64,000 nt of DNA, taken from assembly GCF_040276085.1 (NCBI RefSeq), contig NZ_JBELOK010000012.1, forward strand, positions 30,909 to 94,908, written 5' to 3'. Made by a program: the position numbers and the translations under genes. The stretch's first letter is position 1; the number at the start of each line of letters is the position of its first letter. This DNA comes from Castellaniella sp040276085. GTDB taxonomy: Bacteria; Pseudomonadota; Gammaproteobacteria; Burkholderiales; Burkholderiaceae_B. Shown here piece by piece: positions 43,672-51,859 of the stretch. Below the pieces are notes generated by a model. That model was given only the letters and a program-made list of their open reading frames with translations, was not told where the DNA came from and made no database searches.

Positions 43672-45147
43672 TTAGAAATCGTCTTTGCTGTTAACAGTTT
43701 TAGATTGACGGGCTTGGTCGGTGGCCCCCCCATTGGCGGCACCCGCCTGGGATCCATTGGCTTGCCCGCGATTTTGAGCATCGATGGCATTGGCGTTATT
43801 TAGCTGGCTATATGTCCAACCCACGACGGTGCCGACATGCACCACACCGTTATCGTCTTTCTGCTCCCAACGCTTTAATACGCTGGTGCCACGCAAGTCT
43901 CCAGCAGCAGACGCTTTGCCGGATTTAAAGAAAGCTTGTGTGGTTTCGCTGATATTTTCTTTTAACTGCTGCACATCACCCGGCTTACCATTGGTAATGT
44001 CGGTGATTTGCTTAGCCCATTCTTCGTTGATATCGCCGATCTCCACTGAAGTGGATACCTGAATATTTGTGTTCATGAACTCGACGATATTAGCTTCAGC
44101 CATGGCCTGGGCGATGCTCTGGGCATTCTGTTGGGCACGCATGGCACGCGATGCACTCCAGTTGGGATCCATGGGAACTGAAGTGCGGCCATAGGCTAGC
44201 AGCATGGGTTGGCCGGATTCATCGTACACGTAGCGCAGGCCGATTTCGTTTAGATAGCCCGCTTGGCGTGCTGGCAAAACATCACTTAATAATTTGGGGC
44301 TGCCTTTGACCAGCGTGGGCCGTTTGCGAGCAATGTCTTTGGCAAACTGGCGGGTTTTTTCTGATTGCACTGCAATCACACCGACCTCCATGGTTTTTTT
44401 GCCATTGGCTTCGGCCGGAGCGATCCGGGTTTTAACGGGCACCAACCCTTGCATGTTTTGGTAGGCTGACTTGATGATTTTTTTATTGAAATTGTCTTTG
44501 TACAGATTCTTTTTCTGCTCGACTGACATCTTCTGGATATCATCGGCAGGGACACCTTCTTCTACCAAAGCGTTGTCTAGTTTTTTATCCGCCAACATCA
44601 GGGCTTTGTCGAGCAAGGCTTCCAATTTACTGCCGCCGGCCTCCAGGGCCTGGTTCAGCTCAACTGGATCCATCGCGTCTTTGTCGCTGGATTGGTTGTC
44701 AAAGATTGTGCGTACTGCTGCAGACTTTAAACGGCCGTAGTTTTGCAGGATGTAATCCGCTTGCAAGTCGAACATTGCGCGTTCGTAGGCTAGCGCTAAC
44801 TGGGTGCCATAGTGTGGGTCAGCGGCGCTATCGGCAGAAATGGTGGCTCTACCCGAATAAAACACTCGGCCATTCATGGCTCTGCCCGTGGATTGGCCAA
44901 ACTCTTGTTCAAATTGGGCGACCCAATCGTTGTGGCTTTGTGTCGGTACGTTGGGCATGGCATCAGCTGGCGTAGCTTTTTCCAGCAACGCCTCAGGGGC
45001 CTGCGCGACTGGGGTAGAGACGTCGCCTGCTTGCGCCAGGCTGGTGGCTGGAGGCTGTACCGCCGCCGGTTGTGCCGTATTTTGGGCAACACTGGTTTGG
45101 GCGGCCACTAAACAAAGGGCGGCCATGATCGGGCTTAACTTAAACAT
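43672..45147 (-). CDS. Exported protein of unknown function in the envelope cluster
   Basis: A 491-residue protein with a short signal peptide (MFKLSPIMAALCLVAAQTSVAQ) and a low-complexity Ala/Pro/Gln linker (about residues 22-60). A long helical mid region (ALLDKALMLADKKLDNALVEEG, EQKKNLYKDNFNKKIIKSAYQNM) precedes a conserved-looking stretch ENIRG-free but rich in motifs such as GLRYVYDESGQPMLLAYGRTSVPM. The C-terminus has WEQKDDNGVVHVGTVVGWTYS and a Gly/Ala/Gln-rich tail. I do not recognise a characterised family. It lies 9 bases after the LpoB-like gene. Confidence 0.8.
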   Translation of the reverse strand: MFKLSPIMAALCLVAAQTSVAQNTAQPAAVQPPATSLAQAGDVSTPVAQAPEALLEKATPADAMPNVPTQSHNDWVAQFEQEFGQSTGRAMNGRVFYSGRATISADSAADPHYGTQLALAYERAMFDLQADYILQNYGRLKSAAVRTIFDNQSSDKDAMDPVELNQALEAGGSKLEALLDKALMLADKKLDNALVEEGVPADDIQKMSVEQKKNLYKDNFNKKIIKSAYQNMQGLVPVKTRIAPAEANGKKTMEVGVIAVQSEKTRQFAKDIARKRPTLVKGSPKLLSDVLPARQAGYLNEIGLRYVYDESGQPMLLAYGRTSVPMDPNWSASRAMRAQQNAQSIAQAMAEANIVEFMNTNIQVSTSVEIGDINEEWAKQITDITNGKPGDVQQLKENISETTQAFFKSGKASAAGDLRGTSVLKRWEQKDDNGVVHVGTVVGWTYSQLNNANAIDAQNRGQANGSQAGAANGGATDQARQSKTVNSKDDF

Positions 45148-45156
45148 ATGGCTCTC

Positions 45157-45777
45157 TTACCACGCAAAATTTTGGTTGGATCCCAGCTTTTCGATGGGGA
45201 TAAACGACTGGAAAATTTCCAGGCCTGTATCGCGTTCGACTACACGGAAGTCGAATTCGTATTCCAGTTGTTGCTGCTTGCCGCTGCCATCCACCAGGGT
45301 TCGCTGGCGAATCGTACCCAGCATTTCTAGATCGGGCGCAACCACGGTGCCATTACGCGCGACGGTAGATTTTTTGAACATCTTGGATTTACTGAGCTGG
45401 CGTGAATCTTGCACAAAGCGAGTGCGTTCGGTGCCTGTAGCCCCAGTAAAGATAAACTGCCGTGTTTTGGTCATGTTGCGCTTCATGCGAGATGTCATGC
45501 TGGCAGTGTCGATGCGGAATGTAGTGTCGTTGATGACTTCACCCATTTGCACCACCCAACGGCCACCACCTGGCTTTTGGGCATAAGGAGACTCCAGGAA
45601 TTCCTGTACGGCTTTTTTGGCTGCATATTCAAAATCCGTGCTTTGCAGCCCAAAAGACACCATGCCCGGCTTGCCTGTACGGCTGAATTCGGCATTCGGG
45701 TTACTGGATACAACCGGTATGGTTTGGCAGCCGGCTAGGGCCAGGACCATTGCGGCAACAAGGGGGAGTTTTTTCAT
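45157..45777 (-). CDS. LpoB-like outer-membrane lipoprotein
   Basis: A 206-residue lipoprotein. The signal peptide ends in the lipobox LAGC (residues 14-17), so the mature protein starts CQTIPVVSSN. The C-terminal fold resembles LpoB, the outer-membrane activator of penicillin-binding protein 1B (AAKKAVQEFLESP, RWVVQMGEVINDTTFRIDTASMTSRM, TRQFIFTGA). In E. coli lpoB lies next to ycfL, and here the YcfL-like gene lies 15 bases upstream, which supports the call. Activation of a peptidoglycan synthase is inferred. Confidence 0.85.
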   Translation of the reverse strand: MKKLPLVAAMVLALAGCQTIPVVSSNPNAEFSRTGKPGMVSFGLQSTDFEYAAKKAVQEFLESPYAQKPGGGRWVVQMGEVINDTTFRIDTASMTSRMKRNMTKTRQFIFTGATGTERTRFVQDSRQLSKSKMFKKSTVARNGTVVAPDLEMLGTIRQRTLVDGSGKQQQLEYEFDFRVVERDTGLEIFQSFIPIEKLGSNQNFAW

Positions 45778-45792
45778 GATCTTTCCTGAAGC

Positions 45793-46221
45793 TTAGTTTT
45801 CTACTGTGATGCGCAACATGGCGTGGGTGGCGTAAAGATCCATGGCAACAGACTGGACAATTTCCTGGCGGTTGGCGTCCAGCATCAAGCCATCCGAGAC
45901 CTGTGCGCCCGTGGTGATCAGACGGCCACAGTCGTCGGACCAGTGAATGGTGTAGTGAACCTTGAGTATGGTGTTAAAGGGGTTCGGGTTACGGGCATTG
46001 CGTACGGAAAATTGCACGGCCTTCATGCCACTGGCCAGGGTGACCAGCGTGGCGTTCTGCACCACAGCCCCTTTACTGCTTGCCTCGTCCTGCACTTGTA
46101 ACAAAGCCTGTGGGGCGACGGTGGTGTCGCAGGTCACCACTCGTGGGGACGTCTGGGCGCTGGCGGCAACTGTCACACTCAGTGATAAGCACACCCCGAT
46201 CAAAAATTTGGTTTTTTTCAT
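45793..46221 (-). CDS. YcfL-like (DUF1425) exported protein
   Basis: A 142-residue secreted protein with a signal peptide (MKKTKFLIGVCLSLSVTVAASAQ) but no clear lipobox. The core VQFSVRNARNPNPFNTILKVHYTIHWSDDCGRLI, then a region ending VQSVAMDLYATHAMLRITVEN, follows the beta-sandwich pattern of YcfL/DUF1425 proteins. It lies 1 base after the COG3014-like gene and 15 bases before the LpoB-like gene, the same neighbour as in E. coli. The biochemical role is unknown. Confidence 0.78.
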   Translation of the reverse strand: MKKTKFLIGVCLSLSVTVAASAQTSPRVVTCDTTVAPQALLQVQDEASSKGAVVQNATLVTLASGMKAVQFSVRNARNPNPFNTILKVHYTIHWSDDCGRLITTGAQVSDGLMLDANRQEIVQSVAMDLYATHAMLRITVEN

Positions 46222-46222
46222 A

Positions 46223-47722
46223 TTAGGTTTTCTGGATGGATGGGGCAGATGGTGCCGCCTCTAGTGGGGGCGCCATCTTCTGCGCTGGCAGCGGCTGGAC
46301 ATACACGGCTGGCTTTCCGGAGGTGCCAGATGCTTTGACCAGCACAAGTGTATTGATGTCTTTTTCGATGGAGAGATCGGCCACGGGCTGGCCTAGTGGG
46401 CCGGTTAATTGCAGGTTGCCAGAAGCAGGCCGGTCTACCACCACCATTTGGATGGTATTAGGCAGGTTGGCCCAGGCGCGGGTATCCGCCTTGGTCAGGG
46501 CATACTGAGCAGCGCCAGTACCCAGTTTCAGCAGAGAGCCAACCAAGGGATCCATCTTTTGCTCGTCGATCTGGTGATTGATGACGGCCTGCGCAGCCGT
46601 TTTGATTGTGGTGGAAATGACGGCCTTGGTCACCACTCCCTTGTAGCCTGCATCGAATTCCAGGGCAGCTAGCTCGTTGATATCGGTTAGGGTGGCGGTT
46701 TCTTGTTGCGTTTTACCTGCGCCGACCTTCAGATTGCCAAAGGCCGCGTGGCCTGGCACAAACTGCGGCAGGGCAATACCGGTGTACGTTACTTTGTTGG
46801 TCACGATGAACAGGGGAAGATCCAGGCGAAACTCTTTTAAGCTGGGGCCGATGCCGTCTTCGTAGACGAGGATGACTTTATTGTCCAAAGCACCTTTGTT
46901 GCGCTTGAGTTCGCGGTTCAGGTAAGCAATGACAGCGTTACCGCCCCGTGTCGCGCTGGATGTGTTGGCGCTTTTCAGCATATTGCGCGATAGGCTTTGG
47001 CGTTTATCGGACTGTGCTGAAGACGTGGCGCGGAACACCGCACTCATGACATCGCCGGCAGCTAGACGGATTTTTGACTTCTTTAGACCGCTAGGTAAAT
47101 CCTTGATACCGTCCGCGATCTTGGGGCCGATTTCGCTCAGGCTTTCGCGCGCGCCAGCGTTGTTGTCGTCGCGTAAGCCATCTTTGGAGGTTTGATTGAC
47201 CGTTTTGATGTAAGCCTTCAGTTGAGTTTCCGCGTTGCCCTGGCGCACCTGCAAGCGGTTAAGGTCTACCCGGGTATTGGCTTCATCGCCCAGCATCAGG
47301 TGGTTGATGGCCTGGTAGTAATCAATCAGGACGCCCTGGTGAATCTTGCCCTGATACGCACCAAAAGCATCGCTGGTTAGCGTTGTGCCCAACAGATTGG
47401 CGACTTCAGCTGGCGTGTCGACGGTGTCTTCTTTCCAGTTGAGTTGGGTGGCGGCGGCGTCAAAGGCATCGCGGCTGAGTGCCCACATGCCGGCATCATT
47501 GAAGGCCTTGCCGGCTTCCAGGGCGTCCAACAAACTTTCGGGATCGTAGCTGGGATCTCCCGTAACCGGATTAAGGTATTGCTGCGCGTAAGCCCTGTAG
47601 TCGGACTGCGCCAGATAGTTGGCTGCGGCGTCTTGATTAACCGTGCGTGTGCCCGCACACCCGGTCAGCAGCAACACACTGAGACACAGCGCCCCTACGC
47701 GCGCCCAAAATTTGCCGTGCAT
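46223..47722 (-). CDS. COG3014-like large lipoprotein
   Basis: A 499-residue lipoprotein. The signal peptide carries the lipobox LLTGC (MHGKFWARVGALCLSVLLLTGC). The start is the ATG at 47722 (GGGGA 5 bases upstream), not the TTG four codons earlier. An N-terminal helical, TPR-like region (AFNDAGMWALSRDAFDAAATQL, LIDYYQAINHLMLGDEANTRVDLNRL) precedes a beta-rich C-terminal half (VILVYEDGIGPSLKEFRLDLPLF; NLPNTIQMVVVDRPASGNLQL). This layout matches the uncharacterised COG3014 proteins that co-occur with LpoB- and YcfL-like genes. It is the first gene of the five-gene leftward set. Confidence 0.82.
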   Translation of the reverse strand: MHGKFWARVGALCLSVLLLTGCAGTRTVNQDAAANYLAQSDYRAYAQQYLNPVTGDPSYDPESLLDALEAGKAFNDAGMWALSRDAFDAAATQLNWKEDTVDTPAEVANLLGTTLTSDAFGAYQGKIHQGVLIDYYQAINHLMLGDEANTRVDLNRLQVRQGNAETQLKAYIKTVNQTSKDGLRDDNNAGARESLSEIGPKIADGIKDLPSGLKKSKIRLAAGDVMSAVFRATSSAQSDKRQSLSRNMLKSANTSSATRGGNAVIAYLNRELKRNKGALDNKVILVYEDGIGPSLKEFRLDLPLFIVTNKVTYTGIALPQFVPGHAAFGNLKVGAGKTQQETATLTDINELAALEFDAGYKGVVTKAVISTTIKTAAQAVINHQIDEQKMDPLVGSLLKLGTGAAQYALTKADTRAWANLPNTIQMVVVDRPASGNLQLTGPLGQPVADLSIEKDINTLVLVKASGTSGKPAVYVQPLPAQKMAPPLEAAPSAPSIQKT

Positions 47723-47752
47723 GTGTTTCCCCAAGAAATATATTTACTTACG

Positions 47753-47776
47753 ATTGATACAGTTTACACAATCAAT
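47753..47776. promoter_or_regulatory. Inverted repeat upstream of the COG3014-like gene
   Basis: ATTGAT (47753-47758) and ATCAAT (47771-47776) are separated by 12 bases, 31 bases upstream of the start codon at 47722. The site lies where a promoter for the envelope operon must be. A regulator-binding role is inferred. Confidence 0.35.
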
Positions 47777-47820
47777 TCTTGTTTGGTTATATATGCCAGT
47801 AGGGTTATTTTTGGGGAAAC

Positions 47821-47996
47821 ATGTGGGCACGGGCTGTTCATGTCGCTACCTCACCGCAGCAAACTGGCATCTATCGTTATCGACTCGGTGATCTTGAAAT
47901 CACGGCGCCTGGCCATACTCCGGGGCATAGTCTCTACCGCATAGAGAGCAAAGGGCAATCGATGGATTTGCCGACTTGTGGGGATGATATCCAAGG
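47821..47996 (+). pseudogene. Remnant of a metallo-beta-lactamase-fold hydrolase
   Basis: Two pieces of an MBL-fold protein are fused in frame: QQTGIYRYRLGDLEITA (a typical N-terminal strand) and APGHTPGHSLYRIESKGQSM (the later HTPGH metal site). Everything between, including the HxHxDH motif, is gone. After about 47996 the similarity ends and the convergent lipoprotein gene begins. Confidence 0.65.
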
Positions 47997-48026
47997 CAAG
48001 CTTGCGCCTGCCCTGGATATTTGTGT

Positions 48027-48578
48027 TTACGAACCTGCGAGCTGGGGGAACTGCGGATTCGTGACAACTTGCTTGAGCAGTTCTTGCACTGCAGGCCCAA
48101 AAGCGTCTGCCACGTTCTTGCAAGCGGAATACGCTGTCCAGCTGGTTGCAAAGGGGTATTTGATGGATACCGCGTAGCCGGCGGAGTGGTTTGAACTCAC
48201 CTGCATGGTGATGTTCCAGCTGGCTGGTGAGACAGAGCTGAAGCTTACGGCATCCAGGCGGCCATTGATTGTTGCTGGTGCGTTGGCCTCATAAACCTGG
48301 GCCAAGAACAGCTCTTCCTGGAATGCTTCTTTGATGTACTGGGAAAGTGATTTTCCAGGTGCAACTTTCACCGTCCCGTTCATGCGGCACATCAGGCTTT
48401 CGTCCACACCGGGAGCCAGGGCGATCGAGCCGACGTTTACCGTCTTTCCCGTGGATTTCAGGTTTTGCTGGATGGAGATGACGTTGGTGGTGGAGGCTTT
48501 GTACGGAATGGAGTTGGTTGTTTCGCAACCGGAAAGAAGCAGCAGGCAGCCCGTTGCCACCAGTACGGTTTTAGTCAC
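48027..48578 (-). CDS. Small lipoprotein upstream of the envelope cluster
   Basis: A 183-residue lipoprotein with signal peptide and lipobox LLSGC (MTKTVLVATGCLLLLSGCETTNS). The mature part has a GSIALAPGVDESLMCRMNGTVKVAPGKSLSQYIKEAFQEELFLAQVY region and paired cysteines (MCRMNG, YSACKNVAD). No characterised family is recognised with confidence. It is on the same strand as the envelope cluster but separated from it by 304 bases that hold the MBL remnant, so it probably has its own promoter. Confidence 0.78.
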   Translation of the reverse strand: MTKTVLVATGCLLLLSGCETTNSIPYKASTTNVISIQQNLKSTGKTVNVGSIALAPGVDESLMCRMNGTVKVAPGKSLSQYIKEAFQEELFLAQVYEANAPATINGRLDAVSFSSVSPASWNITMQVSSNHSAGYAVSIKYPFATSWTAYSACKNVADAFGPAVQELLKQVVTNPQFPQLAGS

Positions 48579-48725
48579 GCTTATTCATAATGTCCAATTT
48601 GTAAGTTACAAAAAGTTAGGATTCTAACAAAAAGGCAACTAGAAAATCGGACTGCTGACAACAGGCGGATCGCGCTGTCGGAGCAGGTGCAATCGCTGCT
48701 GCGTCGATAAATTACCGCGTTATGA

Positions 48726-48800
48726 CAGCCAGGGCGCCAGGGTATGGTCGGCGATGTCGGCCCAGCCCCGGTTGGGGCTGCGGGGTTGGCCGGGTGGGGT
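48726..48800 (-). repeat. Direct-repeat copy of the 3' end of the uracil-DNA glycosylase gene
   Basis: These 75 bases match 58824-58897 with about 70 identical positions (three substitutions and two small indels), in the same orientation. On the minus strand they encode the end of the glycosylase (GWADIADHTLAPWLS then stop), against GWADIADQTLAPWL in the intact gene at 58821-59534. The two copies bound about 10 kb of efflux and regulator genes. The rest of the 48579-48808 gap has no gene; a short plus-strand tail SEQVQSLLRR before a stop at about 48711 may be another remnant. Confidence 0.8.
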
Positions 48801-48808
48801 CATGGTTG

Positions 48809-49378
48809 TTATGTAGCCTTGCGCTCCGATAGGCACGAGTCAATCAGTGTGCGTGCGCCTTCCAGGGTCAGGGGCTTGCTTTGGAACAGGATGCGGTACA
48901 TGACGGGTGCCACAAAGCGATCCATGATGAGTTCCAGATCGGGTGCGCGCTCACCACGCCGGGCGGCGCGATCCAGGATGATTTGTATCTGGGTTTGGGT
49001 ATAGCTGGAGCACTGGCTCTGCCAGCCGCCTTGAGCCGCACAGGCCATTACATCGCGCACCATGGCCCGGCCCGGAGCGGATGTCATTTCTTCGAAGAAT
49101 TGCTCGGCCCATGCACGGAGGTCGGCTTCTACATGCCCTGTGTCCAGGGGCTCGCCGTCTGGCCGCAGACGCTCGACCGCAACGTCTGCAAGCAGTTGGG
49201 ACAAGTCTCCCCATCGGCGGTAGATCGTTGATGCGGTGACGCCGGCCCTGGCAGCAATTATCGGAACGGTAAAGTTGGGGCTGCCATGTTCTGCAAGCAG
49301 ATCACGGACAGCCTGATGAACCGATTCCTGGACGCGTGCGCTGCGACCACCGGGGCGGGAGCCTTCTCGTATAGCCAT
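48809..49378 (-). CDS. TetR-family transcriptional repressor
   Basis: A 189-residue repressor with an N-terminal TetR helix-turn-helix (VHQAVRDLLAEHGSPNFTVPIIAARAGVTASTIYRRWGDLSQLLADV, about residues 18-65) and a C-terminal TetR_C-like helical ligand domain. It is divergent from the MFS exporter gene. Two related palindromic sites lie in the gap, one 9 bases from each start codon, so it very likely represses both itself and the exporter. The inducer is unknown. Confidence 0.93.
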   Translation of the reverse strand: MAIREGSRPGGRSARVQESVHQAVRDLLAEHGSPNFTVPIIAARAGVTASTIYRRWGDLSQLLADVAVERLRPDGEPLDTGHVEADLRAWAEQFFEEMTSAPGRAMVRDVMACAAQGGWQSQCSSYTQTQIQIILDRAARRGERAPDLELIMDRFVAPVMYRILFQSKPLTLEGARTLIDSCLSERKAT

Positions 49379-49386
49379 GGCTTCAC

Positions 49387-49457
49387 GTTAACACAAATTA
49401 TTTGCTTTAAGGACGATGCAGGTGCACAATCCGTTAACGCAAATATTTTGCATTAAC
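49387..49457. promoter_or_regulatory. Two TetR operators between tetR and the MFS gene
   Basis: Near-perfect palindromes lie at 49387-49411 (arms GTTAACACAAAT and ATTTGCTTTAAG) and 49433-49457 (arms GTTAACGCAAAT and ATTTTGCATTAAC). Their left halves agree in 11 of 12 bases. Each lies 9 bases from one of the two divergent start codons. Confidence 0.7.
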
Positions 49458-49465
49458 TGGAAAGT

Positions 49466-50713
49466 ATGATGGAAACACGCTGCTCCACCTTTACCAGGTC
49501 AGGCATCCAGACCCGTTTACAAGCAATGAACGAAGTATGGGCCTTGTGGCTGCAGGGGCTGATCCTGCTCACGCTCATGGCAGCCTCCAGTGCGCCCACA
49601 CCGCTGTATGGTATCTACCGGGAACACTGGGGCTTCTCAGCCATCACTTTGACGGTCGTGTTTGGCGTCTATGCCGCATCCGTACTGTTGGCCTTGTTGG
49701 TGCTCGGCTCTGTATCAGATCACATTGGCCGTCGACCGGTCATCATTGGGGCGTTGCTGCTGGATGCGGTATCCATGTGGATATTTTTGACTGCGGCAGA
49801 TGTTCCGGCCCTGATCGCGGCTCGGTTGCTGCAGGGTCTGGCCACAGGGGCAGCTACCAGTGCGCTGGCGGCCGGGCTGGTCGATCTCGACCGGCAACGC
49901 AGCCCGTTGGTCAATAGCGTTGCTCCCATGGTTGGACTCGCATTTGGAGCCTTGGGGGCCAGCGTACTCATCCAGTATGCTCCAGCACCGCTGCAGCTGA
50001 CTTTCATCGTGCTGGCTGCCATCTTGATCGTCCTGGCCCTGATAGCCTGTTTTCTGCCAGAGACCGCCGGCAGGCGCCCCGGATTATTGGCCGCGATGCG
50101 TCCCACCATCACAGTTCCGATACATGCCTGGCGCGTGCTGTGGCTGGTTGCTCCCATCGATATTGCCGCTTGGGCGCTGGGTGGTTTCTATTTATCGCTG
50201 GGGCCGACGCTAACCCGGCAAATCTCGGGCATGGATGCTCCAGTCGTGGGGGGCGTGATGGTGTTCGCCTTGACTGCGAGTGCCGCAATCACCACGTTGG
50301 TGCTGCGCGCCTGGCAGCCGCAGCGCATGGTTCGGTTTAGCGCAGTCATGTTGCTGTTGGGCATCGGGATCACGCTGGGCAGCATCCATGCGGGCTCCGT
50401 AGGGTTGCTTTTTATAGGCACCGTATTAGCAGGCACCGGTTTCGGGATGGGGTTTCTGGGTGCCCTACGAACCTTGCTGCCTGTGGCACAGCCGCACGAG
50501 CGGGCCGGCCTGATGGCGGCGTTCTACATCCTGAGCTATCTGTCGTTCAGTCTGCCAGTCATCATTGCAGGTATTTTGGTCAATACCCTGGGCTTGACCA
50601 CTGCAAGCTATTGGTACGGAGGAGGGCTGATGTGCCTGGCGGCGGCCGCCCTGCTTGGTACGCGCTTGTACCGCACGGGTGATGTGGCGGCGCGCCCCTC
50701 TGGTACACGCTAG
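49466..50713 (+). CDS. MFS-family exporter under TetR control
   Basis: A 415-residue, 12-helix major facilitator protein. Loop 2-3 reads GSVSDHIGRRPVIIGA, the classical MFS motif A, and LIAARLLQGLATGAATSALAAG follows in helix 4. It resembles DHA1-type drug exporters; substrate not determined. GGAAAG precedes the first of two adjacent ATG codons. The stop codon overlaps that of the convergent LysR gene through a shared CTAG. Confidence 0.9.
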   Translation: MMETRCSTFTRSGIQTRLQAMNEVWALWLQGLILLTLMAASSAPTPLYGIYREHWGFSAITLTVVFGVYAASVLLALLVLGSVSDHIGRRPVIIGALLLDAVSMWIFLTAADVPALIAARLLQGLATGAATSALAAGLVDLDRQRSPLVNSVAPMVGLAFGALGASVLIQYAPAPLQLTFIVLAAILIVLALIACFLPETAGRRPGLLAAMRPTITVPIHAWRVLWLVAPIDIAAWALGGFYLSLGPTLTRQISGMDAPVVGGVMVFALTASAAITTLVLRAWQPQRMVRFSAVMLLLGIGITLGSIHAGSVGLLFIGTVLAGTGFGMGFLGALRTLLPVAQPHERAGLMAAFYILSYLSFSLPVIIAGILVNTLGLTTASYWYGGGLMCLAAAALLGTRLYRTGDVAARPSGTR

Positions 50714-51732
50714 AAAGTCGTTTCCTCGACGTTGCCGTGTACCAGAAAATCCCGGATGCTGGCACTGCCCTTTGTGTGTGAAGCAAAGGCGCATTCGGGG
50801 CTGAAACCTTTGCCACCGGTGCAGTCTCTCATCCGTGGGCAGTGCTGGAATAGCTCGGTAACCCAGTCGACAAAGACGCGTACTTTGGGTGACAGGTGCC
50901 GGTTGTACAGGTACGCCACGGAGATTGGCATGGGTGCAGGCGCCCATGGCGCCAGTATCTCGCGCAAGGCGCCAGTTTGCAGATGAGGGGTGACCATGTA
51001 GCGCGGCAACTGGATCATGCCGATGCCTTGCAGCCCGCACGCCAGGTAGGCATCTGAGTCGTTGACCGAAATGATGCTGCTGATGCTCACGTCAACGGCT
51101 TTCTCGTCGACCAAAAAGTTCCACTCCTCGATCGTCTTGCCTGTTGCGCTGGAGAAATAGTGGACGGCCTGGTGCTGTTCCAGATCCTCGAGTGTTTTTG
51201 GTTCACCACGCCGCTCGATATACGAGGGTGCGGCGCAGGTAACGATCTCCAGGGTGCCGATGCGCTTGCCAACCAGGGTGGAGCCCTTTAACTCTCCCAC
51301 GCGAACCACGCAGTCTACGGCTTCTTGCACCATGTCGACGGGGCGGTCGCTCATGCCGATGGCCAGTTCGATGTCGGGATAGCGCGTGTGAAAGTCGCAT
51401 AGCGCGGGGATCAGGATCTGCCGGCCGATCGAGGGAAGCGTATCGATGCGCAGGCGGCCGTGTGGGCCGCGTGTGGTGTCGTGCAGCGAGGCCTCGGCAT
51501 CCTCTACGTCGGCAAGGATGTGCACGCAGCGTTCGTAATAGGCAGCGCCGTCGGGTGTCAGGCTCAGGCGCCGGGTGGTGCGGTTCAGCAGCTTGGATTT
51601 CAGCTGGCGCTCGAGTGCCTGAATGGTGGTTGTAATGGTTGAGCGCGGGAGCCCGAGTGTGTCGGCAGCCAGCGTAAAGCTGTTGGCTTCGACGACGCGG
51701 GTGAACACTTGCATGGCTTGAAAGCGATCCAT
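50710..51732 (-). CDS. LysR-family regulator of the RND efflux operon
   Basis: About 340 residues from ATG 51732 (MDRFQAMQVF), with a second ATG three codons earlier. The N-terminal helix-turn-helix (FTRVVEANSFTLAADTLGLPRSTITTTIQALE) is followed by a LysR substrate domain. The last about 40 residues form a Cys-bearing extension (HCPRMRDCTGGKGFSPECAFASH) beyond the usual length of about 300. It is divergent from the adaptor-RND-outer membrane factor operon, like MexT/BpeT-type regulators, and a perfect palindrome lies between. Confidence 0.92.
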   Translation of the reverse strand: MDRFQAMQVFTRVVEANSFTLAADTLGLPRSTITTTIQALERQLKSKLLNRTTRRLSLTPDGAAYYERCVHILADVEDAEASLHDTTRGPHGRLRIDTLPSIGRQILIPALCDFHTRYPDIELAIGMSDRPVDMVQEAVDCVVRVGELKGSTLVGKRIGTLEIVTCAAPSYIERRGEPKTLEDLEQHQAVHYFSSATGKTIEEWNFLVDEKAVDVSISSIISVNDSDAYLACGLQGIGMIQLPRYMVTPHLQTGALREILAPWAPAPMPISVAYLYNRHLSPKVRVFVDWVTELFQHCPRMRDCTGGKGFSPECAFASHTKGSASIRDFLVHGNVEETTF

Positions 51733-51762
51733 TATTTGCATATTCCGAATTAAGTTGTCGGA

Positions 51763-51782
51763 AAACAGATATTTATCTGTTT
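51763..51782. promoter_or_regulatory. Perfect palindrome, candidate LysR operator of the efflux operon
   Basis: AAACAGATA and its exact reverse complement TATCTGTTT are separated by TT. The site lies between the divergent LysR gene and the RND adaptor gene, 31 bases upstream of the LysR start. A LysR T-N11-A pattern is present. Confidence 0.6.
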
Positions 51783-51859
51783 ATCAAAACAATCAATAAT
51801 ACGCCAACTTTTCTCTCATGCATATGGTGCGTTTTTCTACGCGCCACCCAAGGACCATC

